Shown here: one piece after another, positions 45,364-54,247 of the stretch | Layout: every line of letters begins with the position of its first letter | Numbering within the stretch: the stretch's first letter is position 1 | Assembly: GCA_023910605.1 (NCBI GenBank) | Contig: JAAVVV010000001.1 | Location: 672,698 to 736,697, forward strand | Length of the DNA: 64,000 bases | DNA from: Bosea sp. (in: a-proteobacteria) | GTDB taxonomy: Bacteria > Pseudomonadota > Alphaproteobacteria > Rhizobiales > Beijerinckiaceae | Direction: 5' to 3' | Made by a program: the position numbers and the translations under genes | Notes under the pieces: model-generated | The model's database searches: none | Told to the model about the DNA's origin: nothing | What the model saw: only the letters and a program-made list of their open reading frames with translations

Positions 45364-48300
45364 ATGAAATTCGGACATTTCTTCGTTGACCGCCCGATCT
45401 TCGCGGCGGTCGTCTCGATCGTGCTGGTCGTCATCGGCTCGGTCTCGCTGCTGTCGCTGCCCGTCGCGCAGTATCCGCAGATTGCGCCGCCCACCATCAC
45501 GGTGCGCGCGGCCTATCCGGGCGCCAATGCCCAGACCATCGCCGAGACCGTCGCCACGCCGCTGGAGCAGGCGATCAACGGCGTCGAAGGCATGATCTAC
45601 CAGACGTCGCAGGCCACGGGCGATGGCACGCTCTCGCTGACCGTGACGTTCAGTCCGGGCGTCAACCTCGATGTCGCGCAGGTGCAGGTGCAGAACCGCG
45701 TCTCCACCGCCGAACCACGCCTGCCCGCCGAGGTGCGCCAGCTCGGCGTGACAGTGAACAAGGCGTCGTCCGACTTTCTGCTGATCGTCAACCTCACATC
45801 GCCCGATGGCAGCCTCACCGAGTACGAGCTGTCGAATTACGCGCTGGTCAACATCAACGACACGCTGGGGCGCGTCGGTGGCGTGGGCTCGACCTTCCTG
45901 TTCGGCGTAAGGGAGCCCTCCTTGCGCGTCTGGCTCGACCCGAACCGGCTTGCCGCCTTCGGGCTGACGGCCGGCGACGTCTACTCCGCGCTGCAGCAGC
46001 AGAACGTCCAGGTCTCCGGCGGGACGCTCGGCGCTCCGCCAGCGCCGCAGGGGCTTGCCTTCGAGGTCACGGTCACCACGCAAGGCCGCTTCCAGACGGC
46101 CGATCAGTTCCGCGACGTGATCGTGCGCAGCAGCAATGGCCGGATCCTCCGGCTGAGGGATGTGGCGCGGGTCGAGATCGGGGCGCGCAGCTACTCCACC
46201 AATTCCTATCTTGATGGGCTGCCCTCTGTCGGCATCGCCGTCCAGCAACGCCCGGGCACGAACGCGCTGACGGCGGCTGACAATGTCAAGGCCAAGATGG
46301 CCGAGCTCGAGCGCAGCTTCCCGGCCGGGCTGCGCTATTCCATCGTGTACAATCCGACCGAGTTCGTCTCTGCCTCCATCGAGGCCGTCCGCTCGACCTT
46401 CATCGAGGCGATCATTCTCGTTATCCTGGTCGTGTTCATCTTCCTGCAGTCGTTCAGGGCCGCGATCATCCCGATTCTGGCCATTCCCGTGTCGCTGGTC
46501 GCCACCTTCGCAGTGATGGCGCTGCTGGGCTTCTCGATCAACATGCTGACCCTGTTCGGGCTGATCCTGGCCATCGGCATCGTCGTCGACGACGCGATCG
46601 TCGTGGTCGAGAATGTCGAGCGCAACATCCGCGAGGGGCTGTCGCCGCGCCAGGCCGCGCACAAGACCATGGACGAGGTCGGCACGGCTGTCGTCGCGAT
46701 CACGCTCGTGCTGTGCGCGGTGTTTGTGCCGACCGCGTTCATTCCCGGCCTGTCTGGCAGTTTTTACCAGCAGTTCGCCGTCACGATTGCGGCTGCGACG
46801 GTCATCTCCGGCCTGAATTCACTGACCCTGTCGCCAGCGCTTGCCGCCATCCTGCTCAAGCCTCATCAGCATGGCGGGCGGCGCGGCCTCGGCCAGCGCC
46901 TGTCGGACGGCTTCAACCGGAGCTTCGACCGGCTTTCGGGCGGCTATGCCCGTACGGCCGGCTTCGCGGCCGCTCACCGTGTTGTCTTCCTCGCCATCTA
47001 TGCGGGCCTGATCGCGGCGACCTTCTGGCTCGTCGGCCGCGTGCCCACCGGCTTCGTTCCGGCCTCCGACCAGGGCTACGCCATCGTCGCCGCGCAACTG
47101 CCGGACGGCGCCTCGCTGGAGCGCACCGACCAGGTGGTGAAGCGTGCCGTCGAGATCATCCGCGAGACCCCCGGCGTCGCCCATACCGTCGCAATCTCCG
47201 GGTTCTCGGGCGCCACATTCACGGCCGCCTCGAACGCCGCCGCGATCTTCGTGCCGCTGGCGCCGTTTGATGAACGCATCAAGTCGGGCAGGAGCGCAGA
47301 GGCTGTGGTCGCGGACCTGCAGCGCCGTCTTTTCGCCATCCAGGATGGCTTCGTCATCGTGCTCAAGCCGCCGACCGTGCAGGGCCTTGGACAAGGCGGC
47401 GGCTTCCGCATGCAGGTGCAGGACCGCGGTTCGATCGGCCTCGAGGAACTCGAAAGGCGCACGCAGGCGCTCTTGGCCCGCGCCAACCAGACGCCGGGAC
47501 TTGTGGGCGTGTTCACGACCTTCTCGACGCGCGCGCCCCAGCTCTTCGTCGACATCGACCGCACCAAGGCGCAGATCCTGAACGTGCCGGTGCAGAACAT
47601 CTTCCAGGCGCTGCAGGTCTATGTCGGATCTGCCTATGTCAACGACTTCTCCTATCTCGGCCGCGCCTTCCAGGTGACCGCTCAGGCGGACGCGCCCTAC
47701 CGTGTCGACGCCAGCGATCTCATCAACCTCAAGGTCCGCTCGGCCACGGGCGCGCTTGTCCCGCTCGGCACGCTGGTCAGCTTCCGGGAGGCGACCGGGC
47801 CGGCCACGGTCACCCGCCACAACATCTATCCGGCGATCTCTGTGCAGGGCGCGGGCGGGCCGGGCGTGTCCTCGGCCGCTGCCCTTCGCCTGATGGAGGG
47901 CGTCGCGGCCGGGACTCTCGGCGAAGGAGCCGGCTTCGAATGGACCGAAATCGCCTTCCAGGAGCGCAATGCCGGCAACACGGCGATCTACGTGTTCGCC
48001 ATTGCGGTGCTCTTCGTCTTTCTGTTCCTGGCCGCGCAATACGAGAGCTGGAGCCTGCCGCTCGCCATCATTCTGATCGTGCCGCTCTCGATCCTGGCGG
48101 CGCTGGGCGGGGTGGTCTTCCGGGGCATGGACAACAACATCCTGACCCAGGTCGCGTTCGTGGTCCTGATCGGGCTCGCGGCGAAGAACGCGATCCTGAT
48201 CGTCGAGTTCGCGCGCCAGCGCGAGGATGACGGGGACGAGCCGGCCCATGCCGTGGTTGAGGCCTGCCGGCTGCGGCTGCGGCCCATCCTGATGACATCG

Positions 48301-48516
48301 CTCGCCTTCATCCTCGGCGTGATCCCGCTGGCCATCGCGACCGGCCCCGGTGCGGAGCTTCGCCAGGCCATAGGCACTGCCGTGGCCTTCGGCATGGCGG
48401 GCGTGACGGTGCTGGGGCTTATCCTGACGCCTGTCTTCTACGTCACGGTGCGCGGAATCGTGCGCCGCTGGATGCCATCCGAACGGACCCGGCCGGTCGA
48501 CAGCCAGGCGGGCTAG
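45364..48516 (+). CDS. RND family multidrug efflux permease (AcrB/MexB type)
   Basis: A 1050-residue proton-driven pump. The proton relay Asp-Asp is in IGIVVDDAIVVVENVE (near residue 405), the Lys in GLAAKNAILIVEFARQ (near 940), and FFVDRPIFAAVVSIVLVV is the usual first helix. Two large periplasmic loops follow helices 1 and 7. It follows the adaptor by 13 bases. No TolC-like gene is downstream: the next features are repeats and a tRNA, so the outer-membrane channel must be shared. Hydrophobic/amphiphilic drugs are the usual substrates of this clade. Confidence 0.95.
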   Translation: MKFGHFFVDRPIFAAVVSIVLVVIGSVSLLSLPVAQYPQIAPPTITVRAAYPGANAQTIAETVATPLEQAINGVEGMIYQTSQATGDGTLSLTVTFSPGVNLDVAQVQVQNRVSTAEPRLPAEVRQLGVTVNKASSDFLLIVNLTSPDGSLTEYELSNYALVNINDTLGRVGGVGSTFLFGVREPSLRVWLDPNRLAAFGLTAGDVYSALQQQNVQVSGGTLGAPPAPQGLAFEVTVTTQGRFQTADQFRDVIVRSSNGRILRLRDVARVEIGARSYSTNSYLDGLPSVGIAVQQRPGTNALTAADNVKAKMAELERSFPAGLRYSIVYNPTEFVSASIEAVRSTFIEAIILVILVVFIFLQSFRAAIIPILAIPVSLVATFAVMALLGFSINMLTLFGLILAIGIVVDDAIVVVENVERNIREGLSPRQAAHKTMDEVGTAVVAITLVLCAVFVPTAFIPGLSGSFYQQFAVTIAAATVISGLNSLTLSPALAAILLKPHQHGGRRGLGQRLSDGFNRSFDRLSGGYARTAGFAAAHRVVFLAIYAGLIAATFWLVGRVPTGFVPASDQGYAIVAAQLPDGASLERTDQVVKRAVEIIRETPGVAHTVAISGFSGATFTAASNAAAIFVPLAPFDERIKSGRSAEAVVADLQRRLFAIQDGFVIVLKPPTVQGLGQGGGFRMQVQDRGSIGLEELERRTQALLARANQTPGLVGVFTTFSTRAPQLFVDIDRTKAQILNVPVQNIFQALQVYVGSAYVNDFSYLGRAFQVTAQADAPYRVDASDLINLKVRSATGALVPLGTLVSFREATGPATVTRHNIYPAISVQGAGGPGVSSAAALRLMEGVAAGTLGEGAGFEWTEIAFQERNAGNTAIYVFAIAVLFVFLFLAAQYESWSLPLAIILIVPLSILAALGGVVFRGMDNNILTQVAFVVLIGLAAKNAILIVEFARQREDDGDEPAHAVVEACRLRLRPILMTSLAFILGVIPLAIATGPGAELRQAIGTAVAFGMAGVTVLGLILTPVFYVTVRGIVRRWMPSERTRPVDSQAG

Positions 48517-48581
48517 GCGGCTGCCGGGTCCGCTGCCCGATGTCATCAACGTGGTTGGCGCCGCCATGTCCCGGCCGCTCG

Positions 48582-48689
48582 TTGCCAGGTCAATTGCCAG
48601 GTCAATTGCCAGGTCAATTGCCGGGCCGGGTGCCGGGTCAATTGCCGGGCCGGGTGCCGGGTCAATTGCCGGGCCGGGTGCCGGGTGAC
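48582..48689. repeat. 12-bp tandem repeat array after the RND operon
   Basis: Three exact copies of TTGCCAGGTCAA (48582-48617) are followed by three copies of a 24-bp double unit (48618-48689) of the form TTGCCGGGCCGG plus GTGCCGGGTCAA; the last copy ends GTGAC. In all nine 12-bp units. It lies 65 bases after the permease stop. Confidence 0.9.
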
Positions 48690-48903
48690 CCGCTTCTCTC
48701 ATGCGCCGCTCACCAGCAGTTCAGGAATCCGCAATCGGTCCATTCCGTCTTGCGCCGCCGGGGCTGCCCGAAAAACTTCCGGCAATCCCTGGCTCACCGG
48801 AAGCTGCCGGAGTTGGCTGCATGTTCGGCGCGCAGCCGGGATGATGGCTCCATCCAGCTCCACCACCACCAGGGGCGACACCCAGCGCCCGTCCACCCGG
48901 CAA

Positions 48904-48982
48904 GGCGCAGGCGCCTGACAGGATTCGAACCTGTGATCCCCGCCCTTCCGGGCCTTGTTCTTTCGATGTTGCCGCCTGCGCC
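48904..48982 (-). other. Inverted tRNA-Arg-like fragment
   Basis: On the minus strand, 20 bases around TCACAGGTTCGAATCCTGTC are identical to the T-arm region of the intact tRNA-Arg at 49018, and the preceding GGCCCGGAAGGGCGGGG resembles its anticodon arm. No D-arm, no matching acceptor strand and no CCA are present, so it is not a functional tRNA. A ten-pair inverted repeat (48904-48913 with 48973-48982) encloses the fragment. It looks like a duplicated and inverted 3' end of the tRNA gene, as left by integration events. Confidence 0.5.
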
Positions 48983-49017
48983 CCGATCCGCTATCGGTGA
49001 CCTACAGCCGACGTCAC

Positions 49018-49094
<77 letters not shown>

Positions 49095-49333
49095 TTTTCT
49101 CTCATTTTTTGAATGACTTGGCAAGAGGCCCCTTGAGGCCTCGGCCTCGATTTCTGCGCACGGAAGCACCACGGAAGCAGTTGGAAGGAAATTCCGGAGC
49201 GTTCCGGAGCCCTGGGGAGGGTCGATTCGGGCGCGCTCAAAGGGCACTTCATCGCCCGCATTCCTCCTGATTTGGTCTTCTCGATTGTCCGACCTTATGA
49301 TGACCGTTCGGGGGGTGTTGGAGCTCGACACCC

Positions 49334-50275
49334 ATGGCGCAAGGCCGTGAAGGCGCGAAGGTCAGGCATCGACGCCGATCGAGAGGCGACCCTCTCGATC
49401 TCGGAGGGCTGCGTGCTTGCCTTGTTGTCCGGGAAGCGGGGAGTTTCCGCAGCGCAGCGGCGATCCTCGATCTGCAGCCTTCGATCCTGAGCCGCCGGGT
49501 GCGGGCCCTCGAAGATCATCTCGGCGTTTCGCTCTTCCATCGCATGGCGAACGGGGCGAGGCCGACCAACGCGGCGACGGCTTTCCTCGACACTGTGGAC
49601 CGCGTGCTGGGCGAACTTGACGCGGCGGTCATGAGGGCTGGGGCAGCCGGCGCCGGCAAAGAAGGCATGCTGCAGATCGGGCTGATCTGGACGATCGCGA
49701 ACGGCCAGGCGCAAGCGACCATGAAAGCCTTCAAGGCGGCTGCTCCTGATGTCAGCCTGGGCGTTCGCGAAGGCGGGTCGGCGTGGATCGCGGCGGCGGT
49801 GTTCGACCGGGAGATCGACATAGGGTTTCTCGCCGGGCGTCAGCCGTTGGAAGGGCTGGATCAATGGCGCGTCTGGACCGAGCAGATGATGCTGGTTCTC
49901 CCTGCCGAGAAGGCCGAGGGCATGACCGAGGCCTCATGGCCGGACCTGCTGGCTCACCCGATTCTGGTTGGCGATCAGGATGACTGGGTCTCGCTCAAGG
50001 ATCATCTGACCGCCCAGACCGGACAGGTGCCGCAGTTCGCGATCCACAAGTGCTCGCGCGAAGGCATTCTGAGCCTGATCGCCTCCGGTGCGGGCGTCAC
50101 GGTCGCCCCGGCCTCGTCCGGGTTCGCGAACACCCCGGGGTTCGCTTTCGTGCCGATCGGGGAGCCGGGAGCCGCGATCCCGCTTTATGCCGTATGGCTA
50201 CCGTCGAACGACAATCCTGCGTTGCGCCGCTTCGTGTCGCTCTTGAAGAAGCGATTTCCGAAGCCGGCTCAGTAG
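49334..50275 (+). CDS. LysR family transcriptional regulator
   Basis: A 313-residue LysR protein: helix-turn-helix at about residues 24-82 (LRACLVVREAGSFRSAAAIL and LSRRVRALEDHLGVSLFHR), then a periplasmic-binding-like effector domain. LysR genes stand at this position beside many trb operons of Hyphomicrobiales and sphingomonads, and are thought to control transfer. It is convergent with vapC, six bases apart. ATG 49334 is used; the residues before 24 are Arg-rich. Confidence 0.88.
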   Translation: MAQGREGAKVRHRRRSRGDPLDLGGLRACLVVREAGSFRSAAAILDLQPSILSRRVRALEDHLGVSLFHRMANGARPTNAATAFLDTVDRVLGELDAAVMRAGAAGAGKEGMLQIGLIWTIANGQAQATMKAFKAAAPDVSLGVREGGSAWIAAAVFDREIDIGFLAGRQPLEGLDQWRVWTEQMMLVLPAEKAEGMTEASWPDLLAHPILVGDQDDWVSLKDHLTAQTGQVPQFAIHKCSREGILSLIASGAGVTVAPASSGFANTPGFAFVPIGEPGAAIPLYAVWLPSNDNPALRRFVSLLKKRFPKPAQ

Positions 50276-50281
50276 ATCAAT

Positions 50282-50707
50282 TCAAAGCGTCATCGGGCGC
50301 GGATCGTCGAGCACGCTCACGATGTCCGTGCGGGTGAAGTCGTCGCCGATGAACAGCAGCGGCAAATCAAAGGTTTTGGCTGCCGCATAGACCAGGCAGT
50401 CCGCGAAGTTCAGCCGGGCCGGGTGTCCGCGGCCCTTCCCAAATCGGGCGAAGGCGGAAACGGCTTCGTTTGCCATTTCATCAGTGACGGGAACGACCGA
50501 CACGCCGCATTCCTCGAACACATCTGTGATCGCCGCATTCGCATCGTCTGGTTCGACCCTGAGCAGGGTCGAAAGGACCATCGCGGTTTCCAGCCTGACG
50601 ATGGGCAGCGTCAGACGTTGTTCAGCGCGCCTGATCGCTTCAGTGACCCGGCGGCCGTCCGGTTCTTTCGCCAAAAGCGTGATCAAGGCGGAGCTATCGA
50701 TGAACAT
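50282..50707 (-). CDS. vapC: VapC family toxin (PIN-domain ribonuclease)
   Basis: A 141-residue PIN-domain RNase. Acidic residues: MFIDSSAL (Asp4), RLETAMVLS (Glu near 40), LNFADCLVYAAAK (Asp near 101), and the final LLFIGDDFTRTD, so the active site is intact. VapC toxins cut tRNA or rRNA and are inhibited by VapB. Its start lies six bases after the vapB stop. Confidence 0.92.
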   Translation of the reverse strand: MFIDSSALITLLAKEPDGRRVTEAIRRAEQRLTLPIVRLETAMVLSTLLRVEPDDANAAITDVFEECGVSVVPVTDEMANEAVSAFARFGKGRGHPARLNFADCLVYAAAKTFDLPLLFIGDDFTRTDIVSVLDDPRPMTL

Positions 50708-50713
50708 TCCTGT

Positions 50714-50953
50714 TCATTGCCCCCAGAGATCATCGATCTCATCGCGGGTCATGCGCCGCCCGCCGGGCCGCGCTTTGGCATGCAGATGGTTGGCGATGGC
50801 GAGCAACCGCTCGGCGAGCGGCTTTGCTGCGCGTTCACGTTCGATCTCGGCCTCGAGCGCGCCGATGATCGCCTGCGTCATGGTCGTGCCGCGCCGCCGG
50901 GCAAGATCGCGGGCGAGTTCTGCGGCGCGGGGGTCGCGGATGTTGAGCGGCAT
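50714..50953 (-). CDS. vapB: VapB-type antitoxin
   Basis: A 79-residue protein beginning MPLNIRDPRAAELARDLARR, the usual opening of the PSK/VapB transcription factor-like antitoxins, with a basic C-terminal half ending RMTRDEIDDLWGQ that would bind the toxin. ATG 50953 is preferred over the longer frame (to 51028) since the family begins there. First gene of the TA pair; it probably represses its own promoter. Confidence 0.88.
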   Translation of the reverse strand: MPLNIRDPRAAELARDLARRRGTTMTQAIIGALEAEIERERAAKPLAERLLAIANHLHAKARPGGRRMTRDEIDDLWGQ

Positions 50954-51045
50954 GGGCAATTGCTCGTATTTTTTGCCTGTCGATGATCGCGCTCCGTATA
51001 CACGTCTTCCACCCTTTCGTAAATGCAAATGCGTCGATCCTGCCT

Positions 51046-51273
51046 TTACGGGTCAGTCTTGGGCTTGGCCGCGCCCTGGCGAAACCCGCGATCGTTGCGC
51101 ATGAAGTGCTCCAGCATCGGCGCGATCAGGCGGGCCGGATCGACCGGTTGGCCGGACTGGCGCGAGAGCGCTTCGGCATAGGCGACGAGGTCACGGTGAA
51201 GTGCGGCCGGGAGTTCCAGCGCGATCTTCACCGGCTTGTCGTCAGGGATCGGCCCGAGCTTGAGCTTGCTCAT
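51046..51273 (-). CDS. DUF2274 domain protein of the trb operon
   Basis: A 75-residue protein with MSKLKLGPIPDDKPVKIALELPAALHRDLVAYAEALSR (in parts), the DUF2274 pattern, which is typically encoded next to trbI. A ribbon-helix-helix fold is likely, so it may regulate transfer. It starts three bases after the trbI stop and is the last gene of the trb operon before vapBC. Confidence 0.88.
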   Translation of the reverse strand: MSKLKLGPIPDDKPVKIALELPAALHRDLVAYAEALSRQSGQPVDPARLIAPMLEHFMRNDRGFRQGAAKPKTDP

Positions 51274-51276
51274 CGG

Positions 51277-52509
51277 TCAGCTCCTGTATGGTTCGAGGAT
51301 CAGGTCGCGGTTGACGATGACCCGAACCGGGAAGCCGGGCCGGACGGTGAGAGTCGGCTGGACGCTGAGTTGACGGCGCACGATTTCCTCGCCGGTGCGC
51401 CCGACCGTGTCCTGGCCGCTCTCGCGGATTGCGCGGGCGATGTCGCTTTCGTTGCTGCTCCCGAGTTCGAGCCCGACGCCGAGCAGGGTCGAGAGGCCGG
51501 CCGCAAGGAAGAGCCGGCCCCAGTGATAGTCGACGCCATCTTCGAGGCCGGAGAAGCCCTGCTCGTCGGCGCCTGACATGCGTTCGAGCACGATCGAGCG
51601 GCCATTCGGCAAGATCATGCGGGTCCAGACGAGCAGCACCCGGCTTTGGCCGAAGCTGACCCGGTTGTCGTAGGTGCCAATCAGGCGCGCGCCCTGCGGG
51701 ATCAGGAGATGGCGTCCCGTAGGGCTGTCGAAGACATTCTCTGTCACCTGCGCGGTGATCTGACCGGGGAGATCAGAACGAAGGCCTGTAACGAGTGCGG
51801 CCGGGATGACCGCGCCTGCCTGGATGACGAAGGGGCTTGGCGGGGCCTGCAGGCGGTCGGGCGACGCCGTGCGCCGGTCGACAGGCGCATTGACGAAGGC
51901 GAGTTGCCGTTCGGCCGCGTCCGGCGCGCGCGGCGGTCCGATTCCGGCATCGAACCCGAACGGATTCGGTGCAGGCGCCGGGATGCTGCCGGGCATCGCG
52001 GTCGGCGGCGGCGCCATTCCATCGCCAGGTGTGCGGGTGCGCCCTTCGGTCTCGAAGAACACACGGGCAAGGCGCGCTGCCTCGATCTCCTGCAACCGGC
52101 GCTGTTCGGCCGGGTCGGGGCCCGGCGCTGCCGCGATAGGCGGCGGCGCCACGGGCTGGCCACGCTCCTGCGCGCGCAGGATCGGCCGGCCAAGATCGCC
52201 GGGCAGCGGCGGGCCGAGTTGGGGGATGCCCGTATAGTCGCGCGGCAGGTTGGCGAGCCCATCGGCCTGCGGGTTGCGGTCAGTCGAGTAGAGCTCAGAC
52301 GGCGCAGCGCGCCCGGAGCGTCCCTGGAGGGCGAGGATCAGCGCGCCACCGACGCCGAGGCCAGCCACGACGCCAAGCCCGATCAGCACCTTGCGCGACA
52401 GACGCATCACGCGTGGCGGATCGGGCCGCAGGCGCAGCGCCTGAGCGATCTCGCGCTCCGAGCCCGCACCGCCCGCGGGGTGGGAGCCAGTGTCGGCCCC
52501 GCTCATCAC
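51277..52509 (-). CDS. trbI: TrbI/VirB10 family conjugal transfer protein
   Basis: A 410-residue VirB10-like protein spanning both membranes. Short cytoplasmic N-terminus, one membrane helix (about residues 43-60, IGLGVVAGLGVGGALILAL), a Pro-rich periplasmic stretch (about 90-190) and the C-terminal domain with FVIQAGAVIPAALVTGLRSDLPG and GARLIGTYDNRVSFGQSRVL, the family core. ATG 52509 overlaps the end of trbG. It senses ATP energy in the type IV secretion apparatus, by homology. Confidence 0.93.
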   Translation of the reverse strand: MMSGADTGSHPAGGAGSEREIAQALRLRPDPPRVMRLSRKVLIGLGVVAGLGVGGALILALQGRSGRAAPSELYSTDRNPQADGLANLPRDYTGIPQLGPPLPGDLGRPILRAQERGQPVAPPPIAAAPGPDPAEQRRLQEIEAARLARVFFETEGRTRTPGDGMAPPPTAMPGSIPAPAPNPFGFDAGIGPPRAPDAAERQLAFVNAPVDRRTASPDRLQAPPSPFVIQAGAVIPAALVTGLRSDLPGQITAQVTENVFDSPTGRHLLIPQGARLIGTYDNRVSFGQSRVLLVWTRMILPNGRSIVLERMSGADEQGFSGLEDGVDYHWGRLFLAAGLSTLLGVGLELGSSNESDIARAIRESGQDTVGRTGEEIVRRQLSVQPTLTVRPGFPVRVIVNRDLILEPYRS

Positions 52510-53564
52510 GAGCCTCCACCTTCACCGCGTCCAACTGGATCGACCGGGATGGCTGCATCCTGATGGCTGCCGAACAGGCCGCGCCGGACGCCATCGGTGC
52601 GCACGATCCGCACCGTCTGCTGGCGCTGGCCAAGACGGAGTTCGGCGGCGGCGAAGAGCCGGTCGACGATCATGTAGTTCTGCCGGACGCGGTAGTTGAC
52701 GAGCTGGCCCTGGCCCTCCGGCCCGATGACGAAGAGCGGCGGCAGCTCGCCCTGTCCGATGCCGCGCGGGAACTCGATGAACACCTGCCGCCCGTCATCG
52801 AAGGCACGTAGTGGCCGCCAGGGTGGGGTGTCGCCCTCGATCACATAGCGGAAGCGCAGCCGCGAGACGTCCAAGGTTTGTGCGACCGGCGCGGCAGCTT
52901 CCGCAGCGGTGTTCTGGCGGCGCAGCGCGATCAGCGCGTCCTGCGGATACTGCCAGGAGACCGACGCCATGTAGGTCCGCTCGGTCGAGCGCAGTTCGAG
53001 ATGATAGGTGCGCCTGTCGGTGTTGATGATCATGTTGGTCATCAGGTCCGCCCGGGTCGGCTTGACGATGATGTGCACGCGGCGGCTCGCGCCCGTTCCG
53101 CTCTCGGTGTCGCCGATGATCCAGCGCACCGTGTCGCCTGCCGCGACAGGCCCCGTGCCGACGAGGCTCTCGCCCTCTTGCAGCATGATCGAGGTGACTT
53201 GGCCCGGCGCGGTGTAGACCTGATAGAGCGCGCCGGCCGAGAAGGGATAGACCTGCACGGCGTTGAGGAAGCCCGCACGGACGGGCTGCACGCGGGCCGA
53301 GGCGTTGGCCTCCTTGACGCGGGTGGTCGGTTCCGGCGATTCTGGCGTTGCGCGCCGTGCCTCGACCCTCTGAAGTTGCCCCGGCAACGGCAAGGGCCGT
53401 GGAACCTCGACCACCTGCACCGGGCGCGGCGGCTCCGGGACCAGCGTTGCCGGAACAGGATCGTTGTCGTAGGCGATCTCGGGCGGCGTCCAGGTGGCGC
53501 AACCGGCGAGCGCAGTCGCGGCGAGGAGTGAGAGTGCAAGCGAAGCGGGACGTGCTGGGGTCAT
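52506..53564 (-). CDS. trbG: TrbG/VirB9 family conjugal transfer protein
   Basis: A 352-residue outer-membrane-associated channel component. Signal peptide with a lipobox-like ALAGCATW (Cys22) suggests a lipoprotein. The conserved core has VQVYPFSAGALYQVYTAPGQVTSIMLQEGE (in parts) and NMIINTDRRTYHLELRS. It overlaps trbF and trbI by four bases each, showing coupled translation. With TrbI it forms the outer core of the secretion channel. Confidence 0.93.
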   Translation of the reverse strand: MTPARPASLALSLLAATALAGCATWTPPEIAYDNDPVPATLVPEPPRPVQVVEVPRPLPLPGQLQRVEARRATPESPEPTTRVKEANASARVQPVRAGFLNAVQVYPFSAGALYQVYTAPGQVTSIMLQEGESLVGTGPVAAGDTVRWIIGDTESGTGASRRVHIIVKPTRADLMTNMIINTDRRTYHLELRSTERTYMASVSWQYPQDALIALRRQNTAAEAAAPVAQTLDVSRLRFRYVIEGDTPPWRPLRAFDDGRQVFIEFPRGIGQGELPPLFVIGPEGQGQLVNYRVRQNYMIVDRLFAAAELRLGQRQQTVRIVRTDGVRRGLFGSHQDAAIPVDPVGRGEGGGS

Positions 53565-54247
53565 TGGCCGAGCTCCCGTGACCAGTTGATGGCGTGGACA
53601 AAGATGCCGAGCGGGTTCTTGCGGAGGCGCTCGGCGTCGCGCGGCGGCTGGACGACAAGCGTCAGGATCGCGGTCCAGCGTTCGGTCTTGGCGAGTTGGC
53701 CGTTCTCGAAGGTTCGCTCGACCCAGGCGACGCGGAAACTGTCGTCAGAGGCGCGGATGACGCTTGAGACCTCGACCGAGACTTGGCGCTGCCCGACCTT
53801 GGCGAACGGATCATTGGCGCGGGCATAGTCGTTGAGCGCGAGAGCGCCGCGGTCGGTCGTGAAGTCGTAGGCCCGCAGCCAGTGCTGCCGCACGATGACG
53901 GGGTCGGCCGGGATGGAGCGGACCTGCTCGATGAAGCGGGCAAGATGCCAGGCGATCTGGGGATCGGTGGGTCGGAAGTCCGCGACGGCCGGCGCGACCG
54001 CCTGCGCCTGACCGAGCCGGTCGACCTGCACGACCCAGGGCACGACCGTGCCGCGCGCTGACTGCCAGACCAGCGCGCCGGCCAGGCCGGCGATCAGCCC
54101 CAGTTCGCCGAGCGCCATCAGCCGCCAGTTCCTGGCCTGCACGCGGGCGGAGCCAATGCGCTCATCCCAGGCCTGAGCCGCTCTCTGGTAGGGCGTCTCC
54201 GGTTCGGGCGTGCGACCGTAGCGGACGCTGGGTCTCTTGAACATCAC
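53561..54247 (-). CDS. trbF: TrbF/VirB8 family conjugal transfer protein
   Basis: A 228-residue inner-membrane protein: cytoplasmic N-terminus with PETPYQRAAQAWDERIGSARVQARNW (in parts), membrane helix about residues 45-63 (LMALGELGLIAGLAGALVW), and a periplasmic NTF2-like domain. These features match TrbF/VirB8, which links channel parts at the inner membrane. Confidence 0.92.
   Translation of the reverse strand: MMFKRPSVRYGRTPEPETPYQRAAQAWDERIGSARVQARNWRLMALGELGLIAGLAGALVWQSARGTVVPWVVQVDRLGQAQAVAPAVADFRPTDPQIAWHLARFIEQVRSIPADPVIVRQHWLRAYDFTTDRGALALNDYARANDPFAKVGQRQVSVEVSSVIRASDDSFRVAWVERTFENGQLAKTERWTAILTLVVQPPRDAERLRKNPLGIFVHAINWSRELGQ

Larger units (their letters stand above)
48517..49017. 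other. Non-coding stretch with tandem repeats and a tRNA-like fragment
   Basis: About 500 bases between the RND permease gene and tRNA-Arg hold no convincing gene. They contain the 12-bp repeat array (48582-48689) and the inverted tRNA-like fragment (48904-48982). Short frames here are antisense or repeat translations. Confidence 0.6.

Noticed and set aside
46819..48702. 627-codon minus-strand frame opposite the RND permease, including a repeat-encoded Pro/Ala/Ile start
   Set aside because: Antisense of acrB-type coding sequence; the repetitive start comes from the 12-bp tandem array.
48904..48982. A second functional tRNA gene on the minus strand
   Set aside because: The T-arm is perfect, but the acceptor strands do not pair in register, no D-arm exists and the 3' end is not CCA.
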